Below, piece by piece: positions 30,519-40,535 of a DNA stretch of 64,000 nucleotides (positions are counted from its first letter, which is position 1; each line of letters begins with the position of its first letter). The position numbers were made by a program, and so were the translations under genes. The notes under the pieces were generated by a model that searched no databases, was not told the DNA's origin, and worked only from the letters and a program-made list of their open reading frames with translations. Source of the DNA: Bacillus pumilus (GTDB taxonomy: Bacteria; Bacillota; Bacilli; Bacillales; Bacillaceae); NCBI RefSeq assembly GCF_002744245.1, contig NZ_NKHG01000074.1, positions 1 through 64,000 on the forward strand, written 5' to 3'.

Positions 30519-32037
30519 CTTGCACACTCTCCTTTTCTGAGAAAATATGTTCAGCAAGCTGAATGGCTTTCAGAAGTGCTCCTGCCTTGTTAAGGGTCTC
30601 TTCCCATTCGTTTTCAGGAACAGAGTCAGCCACAATACCGGCGCCAGCTTGTATAGAAGCGGTCTGATCTTTCACGCTCATAGTACGAATGGTAATACAG
30701 GAGTCGATATTGCCATCGAATCCAATATAGGCGATACAGCCGCCATACGTTTCTCTTGGCTCAGGCTCCATTTCATTTAATAATTGCATGGCCCGAATTT
30801 TCGGTGCACCTGTTAATGTGCCTGCTGGAAATGCTGACATGAGGGCATCTACTGGATGCGTATCTTGCTTCAGCTGCCCTGTCACAATGGAGATGATGTG
30901 CATGACATGTGAAAAGTTCACTACTTTTGTAAAGGTTGGGACGGATACACTGCCGTATTCTGCCACGCGGCCTACATCATTCCTGGCAAGGTCCACTAAC
31001 ATATAATGCTCTGCTTTTTCTTTTTCATCATCTAAAAGCTCGCTTGCTAACACTGCATCCTCTTCTTTGGTTATTCCTCTTTTTCTTGTGCCTGCGATTG
31101 GATGAATTTCTAAGTGTCCATTTTTTGCATGAATTAATCGTTCTGGTGAGCTTCCGACTAAATCTCGATCTTTTAATTTCATAAAATACATATAGGGGGA
31201 TGGATTCACAATCCGCAGCACACGATACAATTCAAATGAACTAACCGTGACAGGGATATCAAAACGCTGCGAGAGTACGCCTTGGAAGATATCACCCGCT
31301 CTAATGTACTCCTTGATTTTTTCTACATCCTTTAAAAATTGCGTTTTTTCATATGTTGAAGTCACTTGTGCAAAGGACGGTGGTTCGTTCATATTCCCTG
31401 ATAAAATCAGTTCTTTCATATCATCTTTTGTGTGGAGCTGGTGAATCATATGTTCAAGTCGCTCTTGATTTTTCTTGTAAGCTCGTATTTTTTCGTCCTC
31501 TGTTTCATTTCCTGTCAGCTGAGTATATTGAATAAAATGAACATGATTCGTTTCGTGGTCAAAAGCAATCATCGTTTGACAGACAAATAATGTGCAGTTA
31601 TCATTCGTTGATGCATTCGCATGCGGACTGACAGAAGGCTCGATACTTGGGATGAGATCGTAACTTAAGTACCCAACAGCTCCACCTGTAAACGGGATAT
31701 CAACATCTGGTGTCTTGATTTGATATTGCTCTTTCATCCAGTCTAGTAAATCTTTCAGCTCAGCTTTTTGCATCACTTCCTGCCCCGCAGCATCACGTGC
31801 AATATATTGATCTTGGTTGTCATGTAAGGTTAAGAAAGGGTGTAATCCGATGAAGGAATACCTTGACCAGCTAGAAGACTCATCTTTGCTTTCTAGCAGA
31901 TACACTATATCCTGTTTGAGTTTCTCAACAATTTGAATAGGTGAGAGTGTATCGACTGTAATGGTTTCAACAATCGGGATCGTTTTGTAGGATGCACTGT
32001 CCTTTAAAAATTGGGTAAGATTTGATTGAAAATTCAT
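30490..32037 (-). CDS. trpE: anthranilate synthase component I
   Basis: TrpE converts chorismate to anthranilate, using ammonia from a glutaminase (the pabA/trpG product, outside this window). The 515-residue protein has the N-terminal tryptophan-feedback motif LLESKDESSSWSRYSFIG and C-terminal chorismate-binding motifs PSPYMYFMKL, PIAGTRKRG and GTLTGAPKIRAMQLL. The ATG at 32037 follows AAGGAG, a site that can be hidden in a leader hairpin. It is the first gene after the TRAP-controlled leader. Confidence 0.96.
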   Translation of the reverse strand: MNFQSNLTQFLKDSASYKTIPIVETITVDTLSPIQIVEKLKQDIVYLLESKDESSSWSRYSFIGLHPFLTLHDNQDQYIARDAAGQEVMQKAELKDLLDWMKEQYQIKTPDVDIPFTGGAVGYLSYDLIPSIEPSVSPHANASTNDNCTLFVCQTMIAFDHETNHVHFIQYTQLTGNETEDEKIRAYKKNQERLEHMIHQLHTKDDMKELILSGNMNEPPSFAQVTSTYEKTQFLKDVEKIKEYIRAGDIFQGVLSQRFDIPVTVSSFELYRVLRIVNPSPYMYFMKLKDRDLVGSSPERLIHAKNGHLEIHPIAGTRKRGITKEEDAVLASELLDDEKEKAEHYMLVDLARNDVGRVAEYGSVSVPTFTKVVNFSHVMHIISIVTGQLKQDTHPVDALMSAFPAGTLTGAPKIRAMQLLNEMEPEPRETYGGCIAYIGFDGNIDSCITIRTMSVKDQTASIQAGAGIVADSVPENEWEETLNKAGALLKAIQLAEHIFSEKESVQGESTTISSC

Positions 32038-32044
32038 AAACACA

Positions 32045-32066
32045 CTCCTTAAATGGGATTAAGGAG
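32045..32066 (-). promoter_or_regulatory. hairpin sequestering the trpE ribosome binding site
   Basis: CTCCTTAA (32066-32059 in RNA order) pairs perfectly with TTAAGGAG (32052-32045), which contains the trpE Shine-Dalgarno sequence. B. subtilis has an analogous hairpin that forms when TRAP is bound and blocks trpE translation. Confidence 0.75.
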
Positions 32067-32109
32067 AATGAGGGGGATATAGAGGGGTTTGTTTGAGTAT
32101 ACGAAATAA

Positions 32110-32136
32110 GCCTAAAAGAGGCTTCCTCTTTTAGGC
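32110..32136 (-). terminator. trp leader attenuator hairpin
   Basis: GCCTAAAAGAGG and CCTCTTTTAGGC form a perfect 12-bp stem with a 3-nt loop, between the TRAP site and trpE. The following sequence TTATTTCG is a poor T tract. By position it is the TRAP-dependent attenuator. Confidence 0.75.
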
Positions 32137-32162
32137 AGTATGATTAAATAGAAGTATCGTAT

Positions 32163-32216
32163 CTCTGCTCAACTCTACTCATCTCAACTACCCTAGTCTC
32201 ATTCTCATCTTCTCTA
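32163..32216 (-). promoter_or_regulatory. TRAP binding site, eleven triplets
   Basis: The leader RNA carries eleven spaced NAG triplets: UAG, AAG, GAG, GAG, UAG, UAG, then five GAG. Spacers are 2 nt except one of 3 nt. Eleven (G/U)AG repeats wrapping the eleven-subunit TRAP ring is the known architecture; the second triplet, AAG, is the only off-consensus one. The repeat GAGAATGAG at 32198-32206 can also pair with CTCATTCTC near trpE. Confidence 0.92.
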
Positions 32217-32226
32217 AGCTTGCAAT

Positions 32227-32255
32227 GCCGTTTACACCTTTGTGTAAACTTCGGC
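32227..32255 (-). promoter_or_regulatory. 5' stem-loop of the trp leader
   Basis: GCCG pairs with CGGC and GTTTACAC with GTGTAAAC, with a small AA internal bulge. It lies at the predicted 5' end of the transcript, just before the TRAP triplets. In B. subtilis an equivalent 5' stem-loop helps TRAP binding. Confidence 0.7.
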
Positions 32256-32262
32256 TGTTCAT

Positions 32263-32292
32263 ATCGTATTATAATTCCTTGTTTTTTGTCAA
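32263..32292 (-). promoter_or_regulatory. trp operon promoter
   Basis: A consensus TTGACA (32287-32292) lies inside the 3' end of aroH, with TACGAT (32263-32268) 18 bp downstream. The predicted start gives a leader of about 220 nt beginning with the 5' stem-loop. A TATAAT at only 13 bp spacing is the less likely -10. Confidence 0.6.
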
Positions 32293-32652
32293 CTTTAAAT
32301 CAGGACGAAGCTTGACGGCTTCTTCCAAGTACACATGCTGTATGTCTTCCTGCTTTGTATCTGTCTGGACGGTCATTAAGACCCGAATGCACTGCTTTAG
32401 ACCGCCGTGAATGTCCAGCTCCTGCATACAAGTGACAGGAACATACGTCCACCCTTCAAACTGACGAAGTGCTTTTGCCGGAAAAACAGAGTGAATATCT
32501 TGTGTAGCAGAAATTAAGATCTGCACGACACGTTCTGGATCGACTTGGTTTTTTGAAATGATGGCTTCTAGCAGCTGTTTCGTCTTGTTTAACACTTCTT
32601 TTTCTGTATCTTCTGTCACAGTTGTAGCCCCTCGTATTCCACGAAACATCAT
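32269..32652 (-). CDS. aroH: chorismate mutase, AroH class
   Basis: AroH converts chorismate to prephenate. It is the monofunctional trimeric class typical of Bacillus. Conserved residues include the start MMFRGIRGATTV with the substrate arginine, ILISATQDIHSVFPAKA, and VPVTCMQELDIHGGLKQCIRVLM. The ATG at 32652 overlaps the aroB stop (ATGA) and gives 127 residues, the B. subtilis length. Its last codons overlap the trp promoter. Confidence 0.95.
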   Translation of the reverse strand: MMFRGIRGATTVTEDTEKEVLNKTKQLLEAIISKNQVDPERVVQILISATQDIHSVFPAKALRQFEGWTYVPVTCMQELDIHGGLKQCIRVLMTVQTDTKQEDIQHVYLEEAVKLRPDLKLTKNKEL

Positions 32653-33740
32653 AGACATCTCTCCTCCCGTTTCCATTCTTCAAGCCAGTGATGTAGCTCA
32701 TCTTTTGTGAAAGATTGCAAGGTAACATCTCCAATCTGTTTTAATAAAACAAATTGAACACGTCCGCCTCTTGCCTTTTTATCACCAATCATGCGATCGA
32801 CAAATGTTTTAGTTGAAATATCTTGCGTGACTTGTACTGGAAATCCTAGTTCTTTCATCCATTCTTTCAGATCCGAACGATCGAGAGAGAGTCCTAATTG
32901 CTTTTCGCTCACATATAAAGCAAACTGCATACCAATCGCAATAGCATCTCCATGAGTGATGGCGCCATATCCATACTCCGCTTCAATGGCATGCCCAAGC
33001 GTATGGCCTAAATTTAAAAATGCTCGCACGCCTTGTTCCTTTTCGTCTTCTTGGACAATCGACGCTTTTACTTGGATCCCTCGATACAGCATATGTGCCA
33101 GCTCGTCTTTTGATAATTCCTTTAGCGAACGAATGGTCATAAGTTCTGATAAAAAGTCTACACTTGAAATCAGTGCATGTTTAATGACCTCAGCAAAACC
33201 CGATCTCATCTCAATTTGAGAAAGTGTCTCTAGCATACTGGTATCATAAATCACAGCTCTCGGCTGATGAAACGCGCCAATTAAATTTTTACCTAGCGGA
33301 TGATTGATTCCTGTTTTTCCGCCCACTGCACTGTCATGTGCAAGTAGTGTGGTCGGAATTTGAATAAAATCAATACCTCTCATATAAGTGGCAGCAGCAA
33401 AACCAGCCAAGTCCCCAATTACGCCGCCTCCTAGCGCAATGACGCACGAGGAACGATCGAGCTGAAATTGAATGGCTTTCGTATGAATATACTCAAACTG
33501 TGCAAAAGATTTCGATTGTTCTCCGTTTGGCACAACCACTTTTTGCACAGACCACTTCTGCTTAAGTAATTGAACCATTTCCTCTCCGTAAATGGTATCA
33601 ACTGCTGAATCTGTGACGATCAAGAGCTTGGTAAAGGAGCGTCCAGTGGAAGTAATCAAGTCTACGATATTTTGTCTAATTCCATCACCGATATATACAG
33701 GATAAGTGGCTGAAGACGTCTTCACTTCCAGTGTTTTCAT
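32649..33740 (-). CDS. aroB: 3-dehydroquinate synthase
   Basis: AroB cyclises DAHP to 3-dehydroquinate, the second step of the shikimate pathway, using NAD and a divalent metal. The 363-residue protein shows the NAD loop VIALGGGVIGDLAGFAAATYMRG, the TTLLAHDSAVGGKTGINHP site, and metal ligands in FLNLGHTLGHAIE. It starts at 33740, where the aroC TAA and its ATG share one base. Confidence 0.96.
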   Translation of the reverse strand: MKTLEVKTSSATYPVYIGDGIRQNIVDLITSTGRSFTKLLIVTDSAVDTIYGEEMVQLLKQKWSVQKVVVPNGEQSKSFAQFEYIHTKAIQFQLDRSSCVIALGGGVIGDLAGFAAATYMRGIDFIQIPTTLLAHDSAVGGKTGINHPLGKNLIGAFHQPRAVIYDTSMLETLSQIEMRSGFAEVIKHALISSVDFLSELMTIRSLKELSKDELAHMLYRGIQVKASIVQEDEKEQGVRAFLNLGHTLGHAIEAEYGYGAITHGDAIAIGMQFALYVSEKQLGLSLDRSDLKEWMKELGFPVQVTQDISTKTFVDRMIGDKKARGGRVQFVLLKQIGDVTLQSFTKDELHHWLEEWKREERCL

Positions 33741-34912
33741 TAAAACTCCCTCTGAAGCTGACGCATTTTTTCAACATTTTCTTTAATGCGATCAATTTGG
33801 TCAAGACCAAACTGCTCCACGACTGCATTGGCAATTTCCCAAGCCACGACTGCTTCTGCAACAACACTTGCGGCTGGAACAGCGCAGCTATCAGAACGCT
33901 CAATACTTGCAGAGAAAGGTTCTTTTGTTTCAATATCAACGCTTTGCAGCGGCTTATAAAGAGTTGGGATTGGTTTCATGACTCCTCTTACGACAATCGG
34001 CATGCCGGTTGACATTCCGCCTTCAAGACCGCCTAAGCGATTCGTTTTTCTTGTATAGCCCTTATCATCATCCCAAATAATTTCATCATGAACGTCACTG
34101 CCATTTTTAGAGGCCGCCTCGAAGCCAATACCAAATTCAACACCTTTAAAAGCGTTGATACTCAGAACAGCACCAGCAAGCTTGCTGTCTAATTTGCGGT
34201 CATAATGAACATAGCTGCCAACTCCAACTGGCATTCCTTCAACGATGACTTCGACAATGCCGCCAATCGAATCACCGTTTTTCTTCGCTTCGTCAATGGC
34301 GTCCATCATTTTTTGGCCTGCTTCACTGTCATAGCAGCGAACGGGTGATGCTTCTGTTACCTTTTGCAAATCTTCTATAGACTCATATGCGGTATCAGCT
34401 GCTTTCACTCCACCAATTTCAAGGACGTGACCAGCTACTTTGATCCCAAGATGAGCTAAAATTTGTTTCGCTACCGCTCCTGCTGCTACGCGAACCGTTG
34501 TTTCACGGGCTGATGAACGCTCTAATACGTTCCGCATATCCCGATGTCCGTATTTAATCGCACCATTTAAATCCGCATGCCCTGGTCTTGGACGAGAGAT
34601 TTGGCGCTTCATTTCACTTTCTTCTTCTTCAGTGATCGGCTCTGCACCCATCACCTTTGTCCAGTGCTTCCAGTCATTGTTTTCAACGACGAGTGTAATA
34701 GGAGAACCTAATGTTTTCCCGTGGCGAACACCACTTAACACTTTCGCTTGGTCTTTTTCGATCTGCATTCTTCTTCCGCGGCCATGACCTTTCTGTCTTC
34801 TAGCCAGTTCATAATTGATGTCATCCTGCTCTATGTAAAGCCCTGCTGGAACTCCTTCAATAATTGTGGTCAGTTGTGGACCATGTGATTCACCTGCTGT
34901 TAAGTATCTCAT
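33740..34912 (-). CDS. aroC: chorismate synthase
   Basis: This enzyme (AroF in older B. subtilis naming) makes chorismate from EPSP with reduced FMN. The 390-residue protein shows [58 protein letters not shown] and the late [17 protein letters not shown]. It follows cheR after 73 bp, with a possible promoter in between, and leads aroB-aroH-trp. Confidence 0.96.
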   Translation of the reverse strand: MRYLTAGESHGPQLTTIIEGVPAGLYIEQDDINYELARRQKGHGRGRRMQIEKDQAKVLSGVRHGKTLGSPITLVVENNDWKHWTKVMGAEPITEEEESEMKRQISRPRPGHADLNGAIKYGHRDMRNVLERSSARETTVRVAAGAVAKQILAHLGIKVAGHVLEIGGVKAADTAYESIEDLQKVTEASPVRCYDSEAGQKMMDAIDEAKKNGDSIGGIVEVIVEGMPVGVGSYVHYDRKLDSKLAGAVLSINAFKGVEFGIGFEAASKNGSDVHDEIIWDDDKGYTRKTNRLGGLEGGMSTGMPIVVRGVMKPIPTLYKPLQSVDIETKEPFSASIERSDSCAVPAASVVAEAVVAWEIANAVVEQFGLDQIDRIKENVEKMRQLQREF

Positions 34913-34955
34913 GACTCAATCTCCCTTCATCGCATTAACGCTTTTAAGTAAAAAT

Positions 34956-34984
34956 ATGATAACACATTTCCTAGTAAAAAGTCA
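34956..34984 (-). promoter_or_regulatory. candidate aroC promoter
   Basis: TGACTT (34979-34984) and TATCAT (34956-34961) are separated by 17 bp in the cheR-aroC gap. The -35 is weak. It would start the aroC-aroB-aroH-trp transcript. Confidence 0.45.
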
Positions 34985-34985
34985 G

Positions 34986-35786
<801 letters not shown>

Positions 35787-35864
35787 CTATCTTTGTCCTA
35801 GTATAGCTGTTTTTATCAAAAATTTGTATCATCTCATGCGAAATTTCGAATAGAAATATCAATA

Positions 35865-35904
35865 TAAAAAAGCCAAGGTGCTCACTTGATGAACACCTTG
35901 GCTT
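35865..35904 (-). terminator. ndk terminator
   Basis: AAGCCAAGGTG and CACCTTGGCTT form a strong stem with a 13-nt loop, followed by TTTTTT on the minus strand, just after the ndk stop codon. Confidence 0.85.
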
Positions 35905-35909
35905 GAACA

Positions 35910-36356
35910 TTAATAAATCCAGCTTGAAATCGTTTGATCCCAATTTGTGAGTTCTTCTTGTTTAAAGAATAGGTTGATTTCTCTTTCAGCACTTTCTGGT
36001 GAGTCTGAGCCATGGATAATGTTCTTTCCAACGGTTAATCCATAATCTCCTCTTATTGTGCCCGGCAGTGCTTCTTTCGGATTTGTTTTACCGATCATCT
36101 GTCTTGTCACGTCTACTACCTGTTCACCTTGCCATACCATTGCAAAAACAGGTCCTGACGTAATAAAGGAAACCAATTCCCCGAAAAATGGTTTTTCTTT
36201 ATGCTCTCCGTAATGAGTTTCTGCTACTTCTTTCGGAATACTCATTAGTTTTGCACCAACAAGCTGAAGCCCCTTTTTTTCGAATCTTGACACAATTTCA
36301 CCGATTAATTGTCTTTCCACACCATCAGGTTTGACCATAAGAAATGTTTTATCCAT
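35910..36356 (-). CDS. ndk: nucleoside diphosphate kinase
   Basis: Ndk balances NTP pools by passing phosphate through a phosphohistidine. The 148-residue protein shows MVKPDGVER near the N-terminus, the substrate segment GTIRGDYG, and the active-site histidine at 115 in [16 protein letters not shown]. It lies between the hepS-menG-hepT operon and cheR, with terminators on both sides, so it is probably transcribed alone. Confidence 0.97.
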   Translation of the reverse strand: MDKTFLMVKPDGVERQLIGEIVSRFEKKGLQLVGAKLMSIPKEVAETHYGEHKEKPFFGELVSFITSGPVFAMVWQGEQVVDVTRQMIGKTNPKEALPGTIRGDYGLTVGKNIIHGSDSPESAEREINLFFKQEELTNWDQTISSWIY

Positions 36357-36460
36357 ATACGTTTTCCACCCCGTCGTTATGTATGTATAGGCTTACATTG
36401 TTACAAAGTGATCGTATCATTTTTTTTTATAATAATCAATTTTTGACAAAAAATTTCACA

Positions 36461-36487
36461 AAAAAACCAATCAACTAAAAGTTGATT
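36461..36487 (-). terminator. hepS-menG-hepT terminator
   Basis: AATCAAC and GTTGATT pair across a 5-nt loop, followed by GGTTTTTTT on the minus strand. It overlaps the hepT stop codon. Confidence 0.75.
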
Positions 36488-37448
36488 AGAATTTTCGTTT
36501 CCCAATATATTTGGCAATGGAGGCTAGGGATGTTTTCGCTCGTCCACGTGGTAACTTGTCTAGCTGTTCAAATGCTTTTTTCAAATACATTTCACTCACT
36601 CGAATGGAACGGTCGATCGCATCTGTTTGTTTTAGACTTTCAATTACAGGCTTCAGCTGCTTTTCGGTCGTTTCACTATTAATCAGCTTCAATTGACCTT
36701 CTAGTGTTGGATTCATCAGTGCATATAAGACTGGAAGTGTTACATTCCCTTGTAAAAGATCTCCGCCAACAGGCTTGCCTAGTTCTTCTTCAGTTGATGT
36801 GAAGTCAAGGACATCATCAATGATTTGATAGGACATGCCAACATAGTATCCAAACCAGTAAAGGGCTTTATGTGTTTTTTCATCTGTACCTGCTGCAATC
36901 GCTCCTAATTGACAGCTTCCTGCAATAAGTAAGGCTGTTTTTCGCTTGATTCTTCTTAAGTATGTACGAAGGTTTTGATCCATGTTGTATTTGTCTTTTA
37001 CTTGTTCTATTTCACCAAGACAGAGCTCAACAACCATTTTTGACAAAATTTCATGTGCCATTGGGTGGTTGATTTTCGTCATGTACTCAAGTGATCTTGC
37101 AAATAAGTAATCCCCTGTGTACATGGCAATTCTGTTGTCCCATTTTGCCTTGATGGTTGGCTTTCCTCTTCTTAGTTCTGCATCATCAATGACATCATCG
37201 TGAACAAGTGATGCCATATGAATCAGTTCCAAGGCAACGGCTACATATTTAATTTTATTAATATCATAGTCGCCAAACATACCTGAAAGGAGAACAAAAA
37301 CGGGGCGGATTCGTTTTCCGCCCGCTTGTAGCAAATGAAGACCTGCTTCACTTAATAATGCATAATCAGAGCGAACTGTTTGTTCAAGCTCTTTTTCAAT
37401 TATATCTATATCTTGATTTAAAAAAGAGATCATCGCTTTTAGTTTCAT
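36486..37448 (-). CDS. hepT: heptaprenyl diphosphate synthase component II
   Basis: HepT is the catalytic subunit that, with HepS, builds the C35 side chain of menaquinone-7. Both aspartate-rich motifs are present, LVHDDVIDDAELRRGKP and YQIIDDVLDFTSTEEELGKP, along with GGKRIRPVFVLL. The ATG at 37448 after GGGTGA gives 320 residues; a GTG at 37457 is an alternative. It follows menG after 24 bp. Confidence 0.95.
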   Translation of the reverse strand: MKLKAMISFLNQDIDIIEKELEQTVRSDYALLSEAGLHLLQAGGKRIRPVFVLLSGMFGDYDINKIKYVAVALELIHMASLVHDDVIDDAELRRGKPTIKAKWDNRIAMYTGDYLFARSLEYMTKINHPMAHEILSKMVVELCLGEIEQVKDKYNMDQNLRTYLRRIKRKTALLIAGSCQLGAIAAGTDEKTHKALYWFGYYVGMSYQIIDDVLDFTSTEEELGKPVGGDLLQGNVTLPVLYALMNPTLEGQLKLINSETTEKQLKPVIESLKQTDAIDRSIRVSEMYLKKAFEQLDKLPRGRAKTSLASIAKYIGKRKF

Positions 37449-37472
37449 TATCTTCACCCAAATATCGTTTAT

Positions 37473-38177
37473 TCAAAGCTTCTTTCCGATATGTGTTGCT
37501 GCTACACCGCCTGTAAATGGATGATACGAGACATCAGACAAACCTGCCTCTTCGAAAAGAGCCGCTAGCTCTTTCATGCCAGGGAACGTTTTGGCTGATT
37601 CTTGAAGCCATGAATACTCCTGATAGCTCTTGGCAAACAGCTTACCAAAAAGCGGCATAATGTATTTAAAATAGACATAATACCCTTGTTTAAAGCCAAT
37701 CATCTCAGGCTGTGATGTCTCAAGGCAGACAACCATTCCACCAGGCTTCACCACTCTTGTCATTTCCTTTAGCACCGTTAAGTAATCAGGGACATTTCGA
37801 AGACCAAAACCGATCGTGACATAATCAAATTTGTTATCCTCAAAAGGAAGCTCCATTGCATTGCCGTGGAGCAGTTCAATTTGATTATAGCCCCCTGTCT
37901 TCACCTTCGTTTCTCCAACACTGAGCATATTTTTACTGAAATCAAGGCCTTTGACCTCACCTTTTTCTCCTACAGCATCTGCAAGCGCAATGGTCCAATC
38001 GGCTGTTCCGCAGCACACATCTAATGCTTTGGCTCCTTTTTGAACATTCATGAGCTTCATTGTTTTATCGCGCCATTTTTTATGCTGTTTAAAGCTGATG
38101 ACAGAGTTCATTTGATCATAGTTTTTATAAATTTTTTCAAATACACCGTGTACTCGCTGTTCTTTTGATTGCTGCAT
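37473..38177 (-). CDS. menG: demethylmenaquinone methyltransferase
   Basis: MenG (also menH/ubiE) methylates demethylmenaquinone, the last step of menaquinone synthesis. The 234-residue class I methyltransferase shows the AdoMet loop [27 protein letters not shown], and [28 protein letters not shown]. It lies 3 bp after hepS and before hepT, so a single transcript makes the side-chain synthase and the ring methylase. Confidence 0.95.
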   Translation of the reverse strand: MQQSKEQRVHGVFEKIYKNYDQMNSVISFKQHKKWRDKTMKLMNVQKGAKALDVCCGTADWTIALADAVGEKGEVKGLDFSKNMLSVGETKVKTGGYNQIELLHGNAMELPFEDNKFDYVTIGFGLRNVPDYLTVLKEMTRVVKPGGMVVCLETSQPEMIGFKQGYYVYFKYIMPLFGKLFAKSYQEYSWLQESAKTFPGMKELAALFEEAGLSDVSYHPFTGGVAATHIGKKL

Positions 38178-38180
38178 GAC

Positions 38181-38948
38181 TTACCCTTCTTCCACTTTCT
38201 GATGATACGCAGGCTCATTTTTCATATGATCCAAGCGATTTAACAGCTCTTTTTGAACGACAGGAGATGAAACAAGATACTCCTTGATCGTTAGTTTGGC
38301 TTGCTCGTAGCCTTTATTTTCAAAGTTGTCAAAACATGTATAGGCGTCCGTATAGCTATCGTTCAAAAAAAGTTTTAAATGTTTGTCATCTTCTGCTTGT
38401 TTCATAAAACGTTTATAAACAAGAAAACGACTTGCAATCTCATTCCAATGCGTTAATTGAAAATGCTCAGAAATTCTTTGGAATAGCGCCGACTCCACTG
38501 TGGCCACACTTTTGTAAAAGTGCGCTGCATCTTGAATGGACCGATCATACAGTCTAATTTTATGTTCATTTATCTCTTTGATCGCCGTAGCGAGGGTGCG
38601 GATCATGTAAATATCTTTCATATCAGAGAGAAGAGAATAATAGAGACCGCTGAAATAGTCTCCTGCTAGGATGGTCAGCTGACGATTTTTAAATTCGTCT
38701 TGTTTGATGGCTGCAGCAGTTGTGACTTCGTCATGGGTATCAAGGGCAATTTGCACAAGCATCGCCGTTAAAATATACTTTTCTTTTTTCTCTGCATCAA
38801 TTTGAGCTTCATCAAACATTGCATGAAAAAGAAGGAGCTTATCTTCATCGATGAGTGGCGCACGCAAATGCTTGGCCAAATAAGGATGAGAAAGCTTTTT
38901 ATTTAATTTTATATTTAGATTAGATAAAATTCCGTAGATGTCTTGCAA
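38181..38948 (-). CDS. hepS: heptaprenyl diphosphate synthase component I
   Basis: HepS is the non-catalytic partner that sets chain length with HepT. The all-helical protein shows [13 protein letters not shown] and [15 protein letters not shown], like its B. subtilis counterpart. I chose the TTG at 38948 (LQDIYGIL), preceded by AAGGGTG, giving 255 residues. The frame remains open upstream to 38999 but with no ribosome binding site and no family similarity. Confidence 0.9.
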   Translation of the reverse strand: MQDIYGILSNLNIKLNKKLSHPYLAKHLRAPLIDEDKLLLFHAMFDEAQIDAEKKEKYILTAMLVQIALDTHDEVTTAAAIKQDEFKNRQLTILAGDYFSGLYYSLLSDMKDIYMIRTLATAIKEINEHKIRLYDRSIQDAAHFYKSVATVESALFQRISEHFQLTHWNEIASRFLVYKRFMKQAEDDKHLKLFLNDSYTDAYTCFDNFENKGYEQAKLTIKEYLVSSPVVQKELLNRLDHMKNEPAYHQKVEEG

Positions 38949-39007
38949 AGATATCACCCTTGTCCCAAAAATTACAGTTTCATATGTAGCCCTGCACATT
39001 GAGCTTT

Positions 39008-39013
39008 ATTATA
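39008..39013 (-). promoter_or_regulatory. extended -10 promoter of hepS-menG-hepT
   Basis: TGGTATAAT on the minus strand is an extended -10 with a consensus TATAAT, about 60 bp before hepS. The -35 position (ATAAAA) is poor, which fits an extended -10 promoter. Confidence 0.55.
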
Positions 39014-39058
39014 CCATAACGGCTCTCACTTTTATGCTATCAAGTGCATGCTCATGCT

Positions 39059-39289
39059 TTATTTCTTTGCCTCGCTTTGAATTTCACCGAAGCTTGTTTG
39101 AATGACAGCATCGCCTCTTACTTTGATTGCCGACGTATGCTCCGTAAATTGTGCAATAATGACTTCACCTTTATCGAGTTTTTCGGAATGGTGAAATCTT
39201 GTATCAGAGCCTCTAGTTAAGCCGATTACGTTTACGCCATTATCGATAGCTTTAATCACCACAAAATCAGATGCTTTATTTTCACTCAA
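39059..39289 (-). CDS. mtrB: tryptophan RNA-binding attenuation protein TRAP
   Basis: TRAP is an eleven-subunit ring that binds tryptophan and wraps trp leader RNA around KKR patches. The protein is about 76 residues and keeps [28 protein letters not shown] and [20 protein letters not shown], including residues for tryptophan (the GLTRG and HTSAIKVRG loops) and for RNA. The start is TTG at 39289, 6 nt after AAGGTG; a GTG at 39298 abuts that site. It follows folE after 23 bp. Its target leader is at 32163-32216. Confidence 0.95.
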   Translation of the reverse strand: MSENKASDFVVIKAIDNGVNVIGLTRGSDTRFHHSEKLDKGEVIIAQFTEHTSAIKVRGDAVIQTSFGEIQSEAKK

Positions 39290-39312
39290 TCTGTTCACCT
39301 TCCATCTATTGT

Positions 39313-39882
39313 TTAATCGTTTTTAATAAAGGAAAGCACTTCTGCTCTTGCTGCCGCATCATTTGCAAATGTGCCGCGCACTGCTGATGTCACCGTTTTA
39401 GCACCTGGCTTTTTCACTCCGCGCATCGTCATACACATATGCTCTGCTTCAACGACAATCATCACGCCATGCGGATTTAGTGTTTCCACCATACTATCTG
39501 CAATAGTTGATGTAATGCGCTCCTGAAGCTGCGGGCGCTTTGCCACGGCTTCTACTGCTCTTGCAAGTTTGCTAAGCCCTGTTACTTTTCCTCCACGCGG
39601 GATATAAGCGACATGTGCTTTTCCATAGAAGGGTACAAGGTGGTGTTCACACATTGAATGGAAAGCAATATCTTTTACAAGAACGAGTTCTTCATGATCT
39701 TCACCAAAAATGGTTTTAAAATGTTCTTTTGGATCTTCATTTAATCCCGAGAACACTTCTTCATACATTTTTGCTACTCGTTTTGGGGTATCAAGAAGTC
39801 CTTCACGATCTGGATCTTCTCCGATTGCTTTCAATATATCGCGTACAGCGTGTTCGATTAGTTCTTTATTTATTTCACTCAT
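39313..39882 (-). CDS. folE: GTP cyclohydrolase I
   Basis: FolE (MtrA) makes dihydroneopterin triphosphate, the first step of folate synthesis. The 189-residue protein has zinc ligands in [11 protein letters not shown] and HMCMTMRG, and [12 protein letters not shown] of the active site. Pairing with mtrB is as in B. subtilis. A promoter with an 18-bp spacer lies 40-70 bp upstream and a strong ribosome binding site (GGAGGA) precedes the ATG. Confidence 0.96.
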   Translation of the reverse strand: MSEINKELIEHAVRDILKAIGEDPDREGLLDTPKRVAKMYEEVFSGLNEDPKEHFKTIFGEDHEELVLVKDIAFHSMCEHHLVPFYGKAHVAYIPRGGKVTGLSKLARAVEAVAKRPQLQERITSTIADSMVETLNPHGVMIVVEAEHMCMTMRGVKKPGAKTVTSAVRGTFANDAAARAEVLSFIKND

Positions 39883-39919
39883 GTATTATATCCTCCAAAG
39901 GCGATTACATTTCATTCAG

Positions 39920-39949
39920 ATTCTAGCACACTTCAGATCCTAAAAGCAA
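39920..39949 (-). promoter_or_regulatory. folE-mtrB sigma-A promoter
   Basis: TTGCTT (39944-39949) and TAGAAT (39920-39925) are separated by 18 bp on the minus strand, about 40 bp before folE. Confidence 0.6.
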
Positions 39950-39986
39950 AGGGGAGCGTTCTAAACGAACCTTTTGATTCAAAAGG

Positions 39987-40012
39987 AAAAGCCCCTTATC
40001 GAAGGGGCTTTT
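39987..40012 (-). terminator. hbs terminator
   Basis: AAAAGCCCCTT and AAGGGGCTTTT form a perfect 11-bp stem with a 4-nt loop after hbs. A second small palindrome (CCTTTTGA/TCAAAAGG, 39970-39986) follows immediately. Confidence 0.85.
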
Positions 40013-40072
40013 CTAGACCAGTGTGAAACTGTATATGTATAACTCCTTTTATAGGAACATTACACATAACGA

Positions 40073-40351
40073 TTATTTACCTGCCACCGCGTCTTTAAGT
40101 GCTTTACCTGGTTTGAAAGCAGGTACTTTGCTTGCAGGGATTTCGATCTCTGCACCAGTTTGTGGGTTACGCCCTTTACGAGCTGAACGCTCACGTACTT
40201 CAAAGTTACCAAAACCAATAAGTTGGATTTTGTCACCATCTTTAAGTGCATCTAAAATTGTATCAAAAACAGAATCAACTGCTTTTGTCGCGTCTTTTTT
40301 AGATAACTCGCTTGCTTCAGCAACCGCGTTAATAAGTTCTGTCTTGTTCAT
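40073..40351 (-). CDS. hbs: HBsu, HU-type nucleoid protein
   Basis: HBsu is the abundant, essential histone-like DNA-bending protein. The 92-residue sequence is nearly identical to B. subtilis, with the beta-arm signature [21 protein letters not shown]. The ATG at 40351 follows a strong GGAGGAGGTG; a start three codons earlier is not needed. The 373-bp region upstream, 40352-40724, holds two or three promoters, a leader hairpin and the spoIVA terminator. Confidence 0.97.
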   Translation of the reverse strand: MNKTELINAVAEASELSKKDATKAVDSVFDTILDALKDGDKIQLIGFGNFEVRERSARKGRNPQTGAEIEIPASKVPAFKPGKALKDAVAGK

Positions 40352-40416
40352 GCCTTTCACCTCCTCCCAAAAATATGCATTCAGTAGATTGTTATCATTT
40401 CTTCACAATTCATCTT

Positions 40417-40457
40417 CTTTCTATACACTTTCTTTGAAAAAAAGAGCGTATAGAAAG
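40417..40457 (-). promoter_or_regulatory. 5'-terminal hairpin of hbs mRNA
   Basis: CTTTCTATAC (40457-40448) pairs with GTATAGAAAG (40426-40417), a 10-bp stem. The -10 element directly upstream would start transcription at about 40452, so the hairpin would begin near the 5' end of the message, where such structures protect mRNA. Confidence 0.5.
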
Positions 40458-40458
40458 C

Positions 40459-40464
40459 ATTATA
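40459..40464 (-). promoter_or_regulatory. hbs proximal promoter (-10)
   Basis: A consensus TATAAT on the minus strand lies about 110 bp before hbs. The -35 17 bp upstream is weak (TGTTTT). B. subtilis hbs is known to have more than one promoter. Confidence 0.5.
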
Positions 40465-40535
40465 CATGGCTTTTCATGTAGAAAACATCTCTTTGAAGGA
40501 ATGTTTGTCCAACAAAGTGAAGATTTTCTGTAAGT

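Noticed and set aside
32266-32274. TATAAT at the aroH stop as the trp -10 element
   Set aside because: The spacing to TTGACA would be only 13 bp, and it would put the start upstream of the 5' stem-loop differently from B. subtilis.
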